A stretch of DNA of 64,000 nt from Piezodorus guildinii (GCA_023052935.1 CM041298.1:20742871-20806870), one strand, 5' to 3'. Positions 9,041-20,530 are shown, counted from the first letter of the stretch. Translations and numbers: made by a program. The notes: generated from the sequence alone by a model not told the origin.

Positions 9041-9940
9041 AAAATCTGATGCGGGCATCACACGACTTTCACTTACCTCCATATTCAAAATCAATGAAAG
9101 AATTTCCAAATACAGTTAGAGATAAAAATACGTGAAACTATTAAAGAAATTATTTAATTGAATTTATAAAGAAACATGTGTTTTATTAAAAAATCTATTA
9201 TATTATTATCTAAAATAATCAGTTTTATCTGATCTTCATCACTCTTTATTACCTTTTATAAGTTTGTGTATTAGATAATATTTATTCTAAAATCTTTAGC
9301 TTTCCAAAGGTATATTATACGTTTATATGACTGTTTCTATGTTCAAAATAAAAAAATTGCGTTGATTGCATTAAAAAACAAATTTTTTTTTCAGTTTTCT
9401 CCTTTAGTTAGATATCGAATTCGTACACTTATAGATTTATGTGTTTTTCATCGGTGGTAACAAGATAATATATTTATTTTTTAAAAATCTATAAAATTAA
9501 AAGTACTTTACTAGAAAAAATGTAAAATATTGGCATTTAAGCCCTGTCAAACCATTTTAATCAGAATTAAAACTGCATGATATTAAAACCCATCAAATTA
9601 TTACATCAATATAGCAAGCTTAGTCAAAATCGTCGGTACCGTTTTCTAGAAGATCGAAAAAAGGTACCAAATGCATATTATAAAAAGTGGCTCTTCTGGT
9701 AAGCTCATTTTGATGAAAAAGGTTTTGTAACGTTTCGGGCGTATACTTGTATTAAATATGAAATTTCAGTTTCATAGGACTTACCGTTTCCATCGGGGAG
9801 TTACCACACACACAGACCTTTTTGCGGTCTTGGTTATTTGGACTCAGGGGACCCTAAAATAGGTATTTCCGTTGAAAACTGGATTTCGAAAATTTTCATG
9901 ATCGTAATACTTTCCCTTACTATACGAGTAAAAAGTAAAA
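9041..9940 (-). repeat. F1 repeat, full-length copy c nested inside copy b
   Basis: Minus-strand copy running from AAAATCTGATGCGGGCATCACAC to AGTAAAAAGTAAAAA. It splits the family word TAGATAATAATATAATAG, with the left half before 9041 and the right half after 9940. Length is about 900 bp. No obvious target duplication longer than 1-2 bp. Confidence 0.75.
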
Positions 9941-10090
9941 ATATAATAGATTATTTAATAAAACACATGGTTCTTTTGAAATTCAATTTAATTAATCATT
10001 TAACAATTTATTTTATCATTAATTAAAACTTCTAAAATTGATTTTAACCACGGAGGAAAGTGAAAGTCGTTTGCTGAGGGCACTAGATTT
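9941..10090 (+). repeat. F1 repeat, 3' part of copy b
   Basis: Resumes at TATAATAGATTATTTAATAAAACACATG and runs to GGAAAGTGAAAGTCGTTTGCTGAGG, the degraded F1 3' end. Confidence 0.7.
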
Positions 10091-10857
10091 TATTTTAAAA
10101 CATTTAATCCAATTGTCCAGATCATAAAACTAAATTTTTTTCTTAGACTTCAGAAATTACAAATGAATAAAGCTATAAATTATTTTAAGAAGTCAAAGGG
10201 CGTATCATTTTACTGCTTCGAGACAAGCTTGGCTACGAAATTAGAATTAATTTATATATTTAAATCTCTTTTGATATATTTCCCCATATGCGGGCGTGTA
10301 GAAGGGGAGATATCAAATATCTGTCCCGACCTAAGCGGCTTTGAGATAGAAAATAAATAAAAGTCTTATCTATTCAGTAAGAGGATAGCTGACACGTAAT
10401 AAAGACAGACTCGCCGACCTCACCACCTCCCTAGAAAAGGCAAATTAAATTCCGGGTAGGGGGGGGGGGGCCCATGGGAAAAGGCAAAGCCAATACCCAC
10501 CTCTCACCAGTTCACCCTGTCTATTTTTCAACCATTGTCTCCTCCCAATATTTATTACCTCAATAAGTGTCAAGGCATGGGGATTTACTGCCTTCTGGGG
10601 GAAGCATCTTTGACGGATGCTGTCTTTGTCAAGTCGATCATTTGTAACTTAAACATTTTTCCAAGACACTCAGAGCTCTTCTGGATAACAAGACGTTGAC
10701 GGGAGTAAGAATGGGGTGTGAGAAATGAGTGGATTTATCACCTCAAATTTGTGGAATGTAAAATGAACCCAATTAGAAGATTGCAATGCTTTATTTTTTT
10801 CACAACAATTTTTTATCGAGTTATATTTCCATCTGTCCTACTTTGGAAATTAATATT
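10091..10857. other. Stretch with no recognised gene
   Basis: Contains a G12 run at 10459-10470 and a moderately G+C-rich portion (about 10380-10730) that does not match other repeats here. No frame is convincing. It may be host intergenic or untranslated sequence. Confidence 0.3.
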
Positions 10858-11390
10858 TTTTTAAAACATTTTTATTGATATTTATAACTGTATTAACAAA
10901 AAAAAATAAACCAAGTAAATATAATAGTTATATAATACAATGACATGATATACATGTAGAGAAGCTTCTCATTGGAAACACTCTGAAATATTCTAAACTA
11001 GAATTTCTCAGGACTATCTCTTTTTCAAGCGCCTTGGAGGATTATCAAGAATTGTAGAGAAAGAAAGGATTGAAACTAGTGGGTTAGAGTGTGAATGGAG
11101 TTTGTCATGAAAGGATTGATACCTGGTCCGGGCAAAATCATTGACATAGGGACATTAAGGTCTTTATGGATAAGTTTATCGGGGACAAATTAAGAAGCAT
11201 CGATGATTTTGCGAAGGATTTTGGATTGTAAAGATTGGATGCAGCAAGAATTTGATGGTTTAGTAGAGCCTCAAAGCTCTGCTCCGTAAGTCCAGATTGG
11301 TCTTATAACAGTCATGTAGATGAGCCTTTTGTAGTTAAGAGGAAGGTTTGACCGTTTGTCTAGTTAGTGTTAAAGTAGCCTAAAACGGCA
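10858..11390 (-). mobile_element. Jockey-like LINE, decayed 3' end
   Basis: Same family as 18140-19441 and 30787-31857. Shared minus-strand words include 'CCTTGGAGGATT', 'TGATACCTGGT(C/T)CGGGC' and 'GATGGTTTAGTAGAGCC(C/T)'. The last encodes the C-terminal RT-domain motif seen intact elsewhere as 'RPIWTYGVELWGSTKPSN'. Stops and indels interrupt the frame. Confidence 0.7.
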
Positions 11391-11399
11391 GGAAATTAA

Positions 11400-11886
11400 A
11401 AATATTGAGTGAAGTTAACATTCATATTACATTTATACAATATTTAAATAGCAATAAAATATATTTACAATAATGAATCAATAATATATATACATAGTCT
11501 AGAAATTACTCATACCTATATACGCGTCATACATTCATCTCATTGAGTGGAGAATCTAGCCAGTGCTAGAACTCCTACATATACATATTTACAAGAACGG
11601 GGCCACAGCCCACAGCCACAGCCGTTTTAACCTTCTAGGGGGATGGTAAGGGTGTGTAGAGCTGGATAGGGATTGAGCTAGAGGATTGGGAAGAGGGATA
11701 ACATTCTGATGGAATTTGGATAATTTTCATGGAATAAGATCTAAAATAAATGGAATATTTAGGTCGTGGTGTAAGGTATGGTTGGTGACATAATAAGGAA
11801 CATTAACTATTGTTCGGAGGACTTTGGATGGAAAGGATTGAATGCGTTTGATGTTAGAACGTTTAGTTGTCCTCCAAAGTTCTTCT
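11400..11886 (-). mobile_element. Second Jockey-like LINE, 3' end with RT C-terminus
   Basis: The minus-strand translation of 11727-11886 gives 'EELWRTTKRSNIKRIQSF', 'SKVLRTIVNVPYYVTNHTLHHDLNIP', the C-terminal motif of Jockey/BS-type reverse transcriptases. Below 11727 lies 3' untranslated sequence to about 11400. The coding part breaks at a poly-T run (11885), and 11887-12250 is a T-rich repeat-like stretch with no gene. Confidence 0.7.
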
Positions 11887-12790
11887 TTTTTTTTTAATTT
11901 TTCACTATGGGGTACACCTGCCATAAAATTGAAAAGAATATATATTACGGAGGACCCTCCATTGAAATAAAGTAGCGAAAAATTGGAGGTGTAAAAAAGC
12001 ATCATAGCCTTAAAAAAATTTTTTTTGTTCAAAAACATTTTTTGACCAACATTTTTGTGGAAAAAAATAATTTTTTTTTTTAAAGTTTTCGTAAAATCCA
12101 TAATATATTTTTTTTGTGTGAAAATCGGTTGAGCTGTTCATGAGAAAACATTTTTTGTTTAGTTTTTTTCTTTCCCCCTCCATAACTTCTCTTCCATACA
12201 TATTAATGGGCTGAAAATTTTCAAAAGGTTGTTTCTCATAAGTGTGAATCAAGAGTATAAATCTGGTTCTAATATACGCCGGGAAGATTTCGCGTTCTTA
12301 TTCCGCTAGACCGTTTGTTACTTAGTACTTTCCCATCGATTATTGTAAATATCTAAATGTATTATTCAGTTTTATAACAATAACCACACAAGGTATATTG
12401 ACGTAGTACCTAAACTGTAGCCCGGTACAGAAGCTCTTTGTATCAATAATAAACACGCCGTGACTACCTTCTTGACTACAAATGCCTTCTAGTTAGGCGG
12501 TAGTCCTTTAGCCCTATTTGTCCCAACTTAAGTCTCCATATGTCAGAATAACTAGGTTTTTATAATAACATGTGTGCTTCTCATCCCTGCTCCAGAGGGA
12601 GTATTTGGTTCTACTCTTACAGACCTCTGGAGTTTCCTTCCGCACCGGCAGGTTTTTATGCTCGTAGGAGAAGTAATTTCTTCTAGATCGTAGGTGGATC
12701 ATCCTTTGCTAGGACGTAAATACCTTGGCTGTGTCGCTTGTCGTAGGGTCTATCCTAGTATACCACTGGGCTTCTACCTTAGCGGGCACT

Positions 12791-13183
12791 AATTGAGACG
12801 TTGATTTCCAAAAGGTACTAAAGGACATTTTTTACGAAATTGATTTTTTTACATATTTGTATTCTCATCATTTAGTGCTATCTAAATATTCTATTTGATG
12901 TTATCTGATGAATTCTCAAGTCCTTTGAAAAACGCGGTTTAGAAATGCGGTCATTTTCTAAAAGTACTAATTACGCATTTAATTTCGTTCCAAATCATTC
13001 TAAAAAAATTCATTTTCATAACTTTAATATGATGTTATTATTATAGTAAAAAAATAATTCTAAATTTTAAGGCAAAAAGACCAAAATTAGCTAGTTTAAT
13101 AATATAGTAATGAGAGATTTTCGCGCTTCCTGTAAAATTTCCTAGAATGGATATAGTACCTTTTGGAAATCAACGTCTCAATT
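12791..13183. mobile_element. 393-bp MITE with ~30-bp terminal inverted repeats
   Basis: Left TIR (12795-12820) begins GAGACGTTGATTTCCAAAAG and its 26 bp are repeated exactly inverted at 13154-13179; AATT flanks both sides. The interior is AT-rich and non-coding. In the duplicate unit the matching place (CACTACATGATTACCCATTT near 14064) lacks the insert, so this is a filled site beside its own empty site. A single related terminus lies near 37960. Confidence 0.85.
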
Positions 13184-13530
13184 GATTACGCATTTTCGAT
13201 GATTCTGAACCTATACCCGCTCTTTATCTCTATAACCGATCTCTTCGGAGGAACTGAAAAATTAAGGTAAAAATGTTAGTATACTCGGCCATCATCTAGA
13301 ATAACGAGTATGTAGATTAATATTTAATTTATGCTTAGTTTTAAGTTAGTTATAATACTGGAAATGATGATTATAATGATAAAAGAATTATAATGTAGTC
13401 TCTCATTTTGGGACATTTAGAGAAACTGAGCAAACATTTATATAATGTAAATTCAATGTGTAGCAAAAAACCTACCATTTCACAAAAAACGGTGGACCGA
13501 TTTAAAAATATATCATCAAGATATAGTCCA

Positions 13531-13830
13531 GGGAGCCCGTGGCTGAGTGGCTAGCCCGCAAGCCTCACACGCTAAGGGTTTTAATTTCAAATCCCAGTCC
13601 CGGTGGAACTTTTACGAGCATATATTTAAATAGGGATTCACTCACTGCCTCTTCCTCGGTATGTGAGACCTGTCAGCCTAAGGAGGCCACTCGCAAAAAT
13701 AGGCGTCGGAAGTGATGATCCTACCCTAAAAAATTTCATCGAGACACGTGAGTATCTTTTTCCAGGAGATTACTCTTCGCGGCCAAGGGCTTACACGGCC
13801 TGTCATGCCAGAAAAAAAGAAAAGAAAAAT
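13531..13830 (+). mobile_element. tRNA-derived SINE, family 1 (copy 1)
   Basis: The head GAGCCCGTGGCTGAGTGGCTAGC has a good A box (TGGCTGAGTGG). The B box is degenerate (TTTCAAATCCC). The body contains 'TCACTCACTGCCTCTTC', 'GTGAGACCTGTCAGCC' and 'ATGATCCTACCCTAAA', and it ends CCTGTCATGCCAGAAAAAAAGAAAAG. It shares its place in the segmental duplication with copy 2. It is a SINE, not a tRNA gene. Confidence 0.82.
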
Positions 13831-14492
13831 ATTAATGCGTGCTTCTTATCTCCGCTCCAGAGTGAGTATTTGGTTCTACTCTTACAGACCCCTGGAGTTT
13901 CTTTCCCGCACCGTCAGGTTTTTATCCTCGTAGGAGAAGTTGTTCCTTCTAGATCGTAGGTGGATTATCCTTTGCAGGAGTTGAATGCCTTGGCTGTGTC
14001 GCTTGCGACTGTAGAGTCGGTATACTTGAGTTGGGCTTCTATCATATCTGTATACACTACATGATTACCCATTTCCTAAGCATTCTGAACTTATGGCTGA
14101 TCTCTTAGGAAGAGCTGAAAAATTAAGATAAGATACATCTGAAATTTTAAACCTAAACACAGTTAGAAGTAACATGAACTCCGTTTCAAACGTAGATTAT
14201 TAGCTAGAAGTTAAGAACAGATCAATAAACAATTACGCACAAAATACTTGAAAGAAGATATAAATGTTCATATAATCGGCCATCATCTAGAAGAACGTGT
14301 AATTTAAGCTTAGGTTTAATACTGAAAATGATTATTATAAAGATAAAAGAATTAAGGGTAGTTTCTCATTCTGGACATTTAGAGAAACTGAGCAAACATT
14401 TATATAATGTAAATTCAATAGGTGGCAAAAAACCTTCCATTTGACAAGAAACGGTAGACCGATTTAAACACAAATCTTCTAGATTTAGACTA

Positions 14493-14790
14493 GGGAGCCC
14501 GTGGCTGAGTGGTTAGCGCGCTAGCCTCACACACTAAGGGCTTCGCCCAGTCCGGCGAATTTTTTACAAGTATATAATTAAATGGGGATTCACTCACTGC
14601 CTCTCCGCCGGTATGTGAGACTTGTCAGCCTAAAGAAGGCCACTCGCAAAAATAGGCGTAGGAAGTGATGATCCTACCCTAAACAATTTCATCGAGACAC
14701 GTGAGTATCTTTTCCCAGTAGATTACTCTTTGCGGCCAAGGGCCTATAAAGCCTGTCACGCCAGAAAAAAAATAAAATAAAAAAATATTA
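14493..14790 (+). mobile_element. tRNA-derived SINE, family 1 (copy 2)
   Basis: Same head (GTGGCTGAGTGGTTAGCGCG), body and A-rich tail as copy 1, with the B-box region partly deleted. Flanking sequence matches that of copy 1, so the two arose by duplication of one insertion. Confidence 0.82.
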
Positions 14791-15604
14791 AGAATAATAG
14801 AAAACAATACTATGACTAAACCTTAAAGAATATTTTTACATAAATAGATAAACAACTTATTCTCTTCCGTAGCTGCAAGCACCTCTCTCTCATTCTAATG
14901 GACAAAAGAAAAAAAAAACGCTGGAAATGATTACACAGTGGTTTATTATTTTCAAAAAACTATATTAGGGTATAATTGTACTTATTACCATTTTGTCAAA
15001 AAAGTACTATACCATACTAATAAGCTCTAACGATGTTGAAATGAACCCGCTTAGTAACTTTCTATTATCCAATATAAACCATATTTTTTTTTTTTTATTT
15101 TAGATTTTAAGTTAAAGGGAGACGAGTAGAAAAGATAAATCATGGAATAGCTGAGGAATGTATTTACAGAAATAACACAGTATAATGGGGTTGCCACTAA
15201 GTTCTACAAAAAGAAAAGAAAAAAAACAAAAACAATCTTGACAATCATCACAAAGAATTACTAACATTCTTATTCGCTAATTTGAAATTAATTGTTTAAT
15301 TGACACGATCTAATTTCCAAAAAAACAAACATATTTTACATTGTGTGTAACATGAAGCAATAACGCGGGATTATCTTAAAAAATAACATCAATTAATCAT
15401 TTTTTCCTTACTTTCCACATTAAAATTTTCTTTTGAAAGCTTCAAGCTTCTATGAAGTTATAAAACTAGCTTATGTTCTGTGTCCTAATTAATTTTATTT
15501 TGGTTACTAACCATTAATTTGTTCGAAAAAATCTGATGAAATGTAGTAAGGGAAGAGGAATTTTAAACAGTAAGAGTATTTTGCACTGTTTCTGTAATAC
15601 ATTA

Positions 15605-15772
15605 AATATGTAGTAAGGGAGACATAACGATCGTCATAATTTTCGAATCTCAGTTTTTGAGTTTTATTGTCACCTGAGTTCAAATGACCCGCGAAAAGGT
15701 CTGTGTGTATTTTGTCTGGTAAGTCCAGCTTCTAAATTGATTTTATCAACCGAGGTAAGTGAAAGTATTTGC
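15605..15772 (+). repeat. F1 repeat, internally deleted (copy d)
   Basis: Has the 5' end (TATGTAGTAAGGGAGACATAACGATCG) joined within ~150 bp to the 3' end (CCGAGGTAAGTGAAAGT). About 700 bp of the usual interior is missing. Confidence 0.6.
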
Positions 15773-15791
15773 GTATCTACTGCATTGATAG

Positions 15792-16102
15792 GGATCAGTT
15801 AGGTACGCAGACATCGTTGCATTCCTGAAGAACGGAACTACTGCAATGATCCTGGACCCTACCCTTCGATATGAGACTAACGACCTCGATCAAGCAGGTG
15901 GAGTGGAAAGGGAGAAGAGAGCCATCTACGAGAAATGCATCCCTTTCCTAAAATAAAAGTTCCGCGAGACATTTAGCGATAGACAGTTCTCCGTTAGAGG
16001 TCTATGGTTTGGGTCTGGCGGAGCGATCCCTGGAAGCACAAGATTTTTTGAAGACCTGGGTGTCGATATAGGAGATATAGCGGTGTTAGCAGAAAATGTT
16101 TG
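15792..16102 (+). pseudogene. R2-like LINE endonuclease/C-terminal remnant
   Basis: Reading from 15792 gives 'YADIVAFLKNGTTAMILDPTLRYETN', 'RAIYEKCIPFLK', an in-frame stop at 15954-15956, then 'FSVRGLWFGSGGAIPGSTRFFEDLGV'. The D..ILDPT..YETN pattern resembles the restriction-like endonuclease region at the C-terminus of R2-type LINE proteins. It is a short decayed fragment; the clade assignment is tentative. Confidence 0.5.
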
Positions 16103-16245
16103 TTTGTTTATTTTATTTAACGTCACTTTATGCTACTATGGCTAATCGGACGATGCTACAGTGAGAGTCCTAACTTTTGCCTATCCAGGTTTTATTAGGA
16201 TAGGGATCTTTAACGAGTACCTGACATCGTACAGCAGAAAATGTG
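16085..16245. repeat. Short interspersed repeat, copy 1 of 2
   Basis: 'TTAACGTCACTTTATG', 'GATGCTACAGTGAGAGTC', 'TTAACGAGTACCTGACATCG'. A second copy lies at 20393-20530. Class unknown. Confidence 0.6.
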
Positions 16246-17023
16246 ATTTTGGACTCCCTGGGGATTATCCACCATCACCTATATGGCAATTAAATGGTGA
16301 ATATGATTATATTTTGATTATGTAATGTACGCATCAAAGGCCTAAATTTACAATATAGAGCTAGAGAGAAATAAAATAAAATAATGTAGATGGCTAAAAG
16401 AGGAAATTAAAAACAAAAAATGTAAATATTATAAATTTGTATTAGAATAGGGGGGAAAAAAAAATTGAAAATGTATGTAAAATATGTCCAAGTGATTATT
16501 TCCAAACAACTATATTAGGGTATAATTGTACTTATTACCATTTTGTCAAAAAAGTACTATACTATACTAATAAGCTCTAATGATGTTGAAATGAACCCGC
16601 TTAGTAACTTTCTATTATCCAATATAAACCATAATTGTTTTTATTTTTGTAGATTTTAAGTTGAAGGGAGACGAGTAGAAAAGATAAATCATGGAATAGC
16701 TGAGGAAAGTATTTACAGAAATAACACAGTATAATGGGGTTGCCACTAAGTTCTACAAAAAGAAAAGAAAAAAAAAACAATCTTGACAATCATTACACCA
16801 TCACCTGTATGGCAATTAAATGGTGAATATGATTATATTTTGATTATGTAATGTGCGCATCAAAGGTCTAAATTTACAATATAGAGCTAGAGAGAAATAA
16901 AATAAAATAATGTAGATGGCTAAAAGAGGAAATTAAAAACAAAAAATGTAAATATTATAAATTTGTATTAGAATAGGGGAAAAAAAAAATTGAAAATGTA
17001 TGTAAAATATGTCCAAGTGATTG

Positions 17024-18139
17024 ATAAGTATGCTGTGTTTTATAAACAACCCGATGTATTTTGGCAGCATTGACAAATAAATAAATCATTTCTCTCTAGT
17101 TCAAAGCACGGTTTGTATTAGTTTATAGCAGCGTTTAGTAAAAGTTATGAAGAAAAACCAGAATCCGACAAGTTATTGGAACCCTTAATTACTGCCGTTA
17201 TGGCCCTTACAGTCTGGAACATTGGGCCTAGTTGCAACGTACACTTGTAGCTGTGTATAAATCGATCGTTGAGAGGACCAAACTGATGTGTACAACTGAA
17301 GGCTTTCATATACTTCCAGCCTCTCCACAATCCAGCAGTCAACTCCATTCTGGAGTGTTGTTCAACTACCTTACGTTCCAGTGGTCCCTCGGAGAAACAT
17401 TGTTGGAATATCGAGTGCCCTTCGCCCTGCCTCCTCTATCGTGGTGATCAATATAAAGGCATAAAAGAACAAGTAATAAAAAATAAATCGTTTCGTAAAT
17501 AGCGAGGAAAGTTCTTTAAAAATTTCTCTATAAAAATGTTTAAAAGTATATAAAGGAAAAGAGACTCACTTTTAATTATTTTTTCTTATATAGCTTAGTT
17601 ATAGTCCTACTTGCTATAAAAATTTCGATCTTGAGAACATAGTTCTTTTTTGTACATGAATGTTCATAATTGGCAAAAATTAATTTTTCGCGATGTTTAC
17701 ACAGAAATATCTCAAAAGGGACTGAGTGAATGTTATGAAACTAATACAGATTATCTATTTTGAGACTTTGAGACTAAACTGGTTACGGGGTTATGAAATT
17801 CTCTTAACTGTTAAAATAACGTTTTCTTTAGAAAATATTATCTCCAGTTTTTTGTATATTTAAGAACCAAACAAAAACTAGAAAGATGATGAGAGTATTT
17901 CATATAATTTTGGTTCTAACAACATATTACCTAAGTAGCAAAGAAAATGGTTTAAAAAAATCACGGATTTTTTTTTTTATATATTATTTATTTATTTACA
18001 ACTGAATTGATTAATGTTACATTAATATTACATCTCCTTCATACTCGAAACTAATTTATTTTTTTATAAAAATATTTATATTTAAATAAATAATAGGCCA
18101 AAGATGTTACATTCAACACACATCTGGAGCGCAAAACAC
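17024..18139. other. Stretch with no recognised gene
   Basis: 17060-17090 resembles a LINE 3' tail (GCATTGACAAATAAATAAATC). 17100-17450 is more balanced in composition but no frame gives a family I recognise. The rest is AT-rich. Confidence 0.3.
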
Positions 18140-18261
18140 ACGTTTTTCATTTAATGATATTTACAACTGAGTTATATACATCAAGTAAATATGATGAACA
18201 TAGTAAACTGACATGAAATGCATGTTACCCATTGGCAGCATCCTACAAATATTCTTAAATA
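18140..18261 (-). mobile_element. Jockey-like LINE 3' UTR, split by mariner
   Basis: 'ACATAGTAAACTGACATGAAAT' and 'CCCATTGGCAGCA' match the 3' end of the LINE at 30840-30910. The sequence ends at the TA (18260-18261) used by the mariner insertion and resumes at 19098. Confidence 0.75.
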
Positions 18262-19097
18262 TTGAGTTGTTTCACATGAAACGTCCGTTTTTATAGTTTC
18301 TGAAACACATAAAAGATTTTGCAGGTCTCTGTTGTTTTCTTCCGAATGTTTACATATTCTAAGTGAACAGTTACTAACCCTCTACCTTTGTATTATAAAC
18401 ATTAGTTTCCCAATCAATTTCCTACTTTTTAGTATACCTCCAAATATGAACATGGAAACACGGGATTTTCGAGTAATATATTTGTACGAGTTTAAACTAA
18501 AAAATATTTGCAAGGCGTTTAGGGAAGGTAGTGTTAATGAACGGACCATTCGTTGTTGGTTTGCTAAATTTTCAGCTGGGGATACTGAATTGAAAAACTT
18601 CCCCCGAGGAAGACTTCCGACCGTAATAGACAACGATTTTCTCAAACATACAGTAGAAGGAAACCCCTACCAAACAGTTAAAGGACTCTCAGCACAGCTA
18701 AATGCAAGTGCATCTACCGTTTCCAGACATTTAAAGTGTATTGGGAAAGTAAAAAAGCTCGATACATGGGTACCTCATTATCTCACTGAGCAAGACCCCA
18801 TGTTTCAAAACATACCGTGCAAAAATTGAAAGAACTGGGCTACGAAGTTCTTCCGCAACCAACATATTCTCCCGACTTGTCTCTAACCGATTACCACCTG
18901 CTCAGGAATTTAGACAAATTCGTCAAAGGAAAACTTTTTGAAAATAATGATCAAGTGAAAAGTGCGTTTTCAGATTTTTTTCAAAGCTGAGTTTTTTAGT
19001 TCGAGGATAAAAAAGTTGGTGTCACGTTGGGAAAAATGTTTAGAAAAATAAGGTAAATGCTTCGAATAAAATTATCTTGTTTTCATATCGTACCCAA
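18262..19097 (+). mobile_element. Internally deleted mariner (copy 1)
   Basis: The left TIR TTGAGTTGTTTCACATGAAA starts after TA at 18260-61. At the right only the last TIR bases (ACCCAA) remain before TA at 19098-99. It encodes a broken mariner transposase. The element lies inside a Jockey-like LINE and its TA is duplicated, so it is younger than the LINE. Confidence 0.85.
18446..18985 (+). pseudogene. mariner transposase, catalytic core deleted
   Basis: From the ATG at 18446 the protein shows the paired HTH N-terminus: 'SVNERTIRCWFAKFSAGD', 'NFPRGRLPTVID', 'VKGLSAQLNASASTVSRHLKCIGKVKKLDTWVPHYLTE'. It then jumps out of frame to the C-terminal segment 'RPHVSKHTVQKLKELGYEVL', followed by 'YSPDLSLTDYHLL' and 'KGKLFENNDQVKSAF'. 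About 150 residues containing the first two catalytic Asp residues are gone; the third-Asp region (SPDL..DYH) remains. It is not functional. The two other copies at 34.2-34.9 and 39.7-40.5 kb carry related deletions. Confidence 0.85.
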
Positions 19098-19441
19098 TAG
19101 AAGGTCTTAGGTCCATCTTCTTTCAGATGACTCGAAGGATAATCAGGAATTCGAGAGGATAATAGGATAGAATCTAGGAATCGAGTTTTTTATGGAATGA
19201 TCGATACCTAGTTCGGGCTGATTCAGTAACGTATTGAACATTAAGGACTTTTAAGGATTTTACAAAGGGTTTTGGATTGTACGAATTGGATACGAGAAGG
19301 ATTCGATGGTTTAGTAGAGCCCCATAGCTCTACTCCGTAAGTCCATATCGGTCTTATGATGGTCATGTTAATATGTTTTTTTGTAATTAAGTGGAAGGTT
19401 GGATCGCTTGTAAAGTTTCCTTCAGTTATATTGCTTGTCAT
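19098..19441 (-). pseudogene. Jockey-like LINE RT C-terminus, right part of the split element
   Basis: The minus strand gives 'IIRPIWTYGVELWGSTKPSNPSRIQFVQSKTLCKIL', the C-terminal region of Jockey-type RTs. The sequence (AGAAGGTCT..GGTCATCTT type) continues directly from 18261 once the mariner is removed. It is 5'-truncated near 19441. Confidence 0.75.
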
Positions 19442-19639
19442 TTTACGGTTTATTAAACAACGTTTAATTTAATTCCATTACAGCTAATAGTTGTATTCTT
19501 TTTATCTATTTAGGTATGTTTACATTTAATTTATATGAATGTATTTTGTAACAATTACAGAGAATAAAATCACATTTGAATAACCTTACATATATACTAC
19601 ATTTGTTTTTACAGTTTGGTAATTATACTTTTGATATTT

Positions 19640-20290
19640 ATATTTATATTAGATTAATAAATTGTTATAGATTTAATTACATTGAGTTTCAACAGAACCA
19701 TGTGTTTTATTTAATTATCTGTTTATTATTATCTACGTCATTCATTAGTTATCTTTTTCGGCTTTTTATCACTATTCGTTTACATATACAATTTCGTTTG
19801 TAAGATAATATTTTTTTCTGAAATGGAAAGCTAAACCAACGGTATATCATACATCTATATTGCAGTTATAAATACAAAAATTGCATAGAAACTTTTGTTT
19901 GCTCTTGTTTCCTTTCCTTCAGATATTGAATTTGCTCAGAATGAAACCTATAAGATGTCAAGGCCCATTGAATTTCACATCTTTTTATCAAAATGCATGG
20001 TATAAAGGGGATCTTCTATCTCGACGATTTTAATGAAAAAGTTGCTGTAACATCCCAGGCATATAAATATATGAAGAATTCGTACTACTGTTTTTTTTTT
20101 TTTGTTTTTTTTTGTGCTATACTTATCACAAACAACCACCTACACACCCACACCCACACACATACACACAAACACAGATGTTTTACCCGAAAAAAAAAAT
20201 ACTATTTTAAACTGTAATTCGAAAATTTCCATGATCGAAATATATTCCATTCCTATACATTCCATATATAGGTAAGAGAAAGTAAAAATT
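19640..20290 (-). repeat. F1 repeat (copy f), diverged
   Basis: Minus-orientation F1 with 'CGGCTTTTTATCACT', 'GGAAAGCTAAACCAACGGTATATCATAC', 'TCAAAATGCATGGTATAAAGG' and the terminal 'GTAAGAGAAAGTAAAAATT'. A CA-rich run (20140-20178) lies in the position where other copies have ACACACAC. Confidence 0.65.
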
Positions 20291-20392
20291 CCTGCAATAT
20301 CCCGTTAAGCTTGGCAATCAATTATTTGTGATTTACTTTTATCACAGAGCTTATCTTATCTCGTGACACGACAAAGAGAAGAATGATTGCTA

Positions 20393-20530
20393 TTGTTTAT
20401 TTACTTAACGTCACCTTATGGTACTCTTAATTATGGCTGATCAGATGATGCTGCAGTGAGAGTCTTAAATTTTGCCTTTCCAGGTTTAATTAGGATAAGG
20501 ATCATTAACGAGTACCTGACATCGCACAAG
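20393..20530. repeat. Short interspersed repeat, copy 2
   Basis: Matches 16085-16245 through 'GATGCTGCAGTGAGAGTC' and 'AACGAGTACCTGACATCGC'. Confidence 0.6.

Larger units (their letters stand above)
12570..14790. repeat. Tandem segmental duplication (~1.0-1.3 kb units)
   Basis: The block at 12570-12770 (CCAGAG..GAGTATTTGGTTCTACTC, then TTTTTATGCTCGTAGGAGAAG and CTTGGCTGTGTCGCTTG) recurs at 13850-14040. The block from 13195 (GATTCTGAAC ... GAAAAATTAAG ... ACATTTAGAGAAACTGAGC ... SINE) recurs from 14083. A tRNA-derived SINE sits at the same position in both units, so it predates the duplication. The MITE at 12791-13183 is in unit 1 only. Confidence 0.75.
14939..17023. repeat. Interleaved direct duplications (block order A - B - A' - B')
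   Basis: Block A (14939-15244, with TTAGGGTATAATTGTACTTATT) is repeated nearly exactly at 16498-16793. Block B (about 16268-16490, with GGCAATTAAATGGTGAATAT) is repeated at 16797-17022. Copies differ by a few substitutions and homopolymer changes. No coding potential. The B-A' junction falls after GTCCAAGTGATT. Confidence 0.85.

Noticed and set aside
13531..13610. tRNA gene on the plus strand
   Set aside because: Same reasoning: it is the head of SINE family 1, with a degenerate B box and copies elsewhere.
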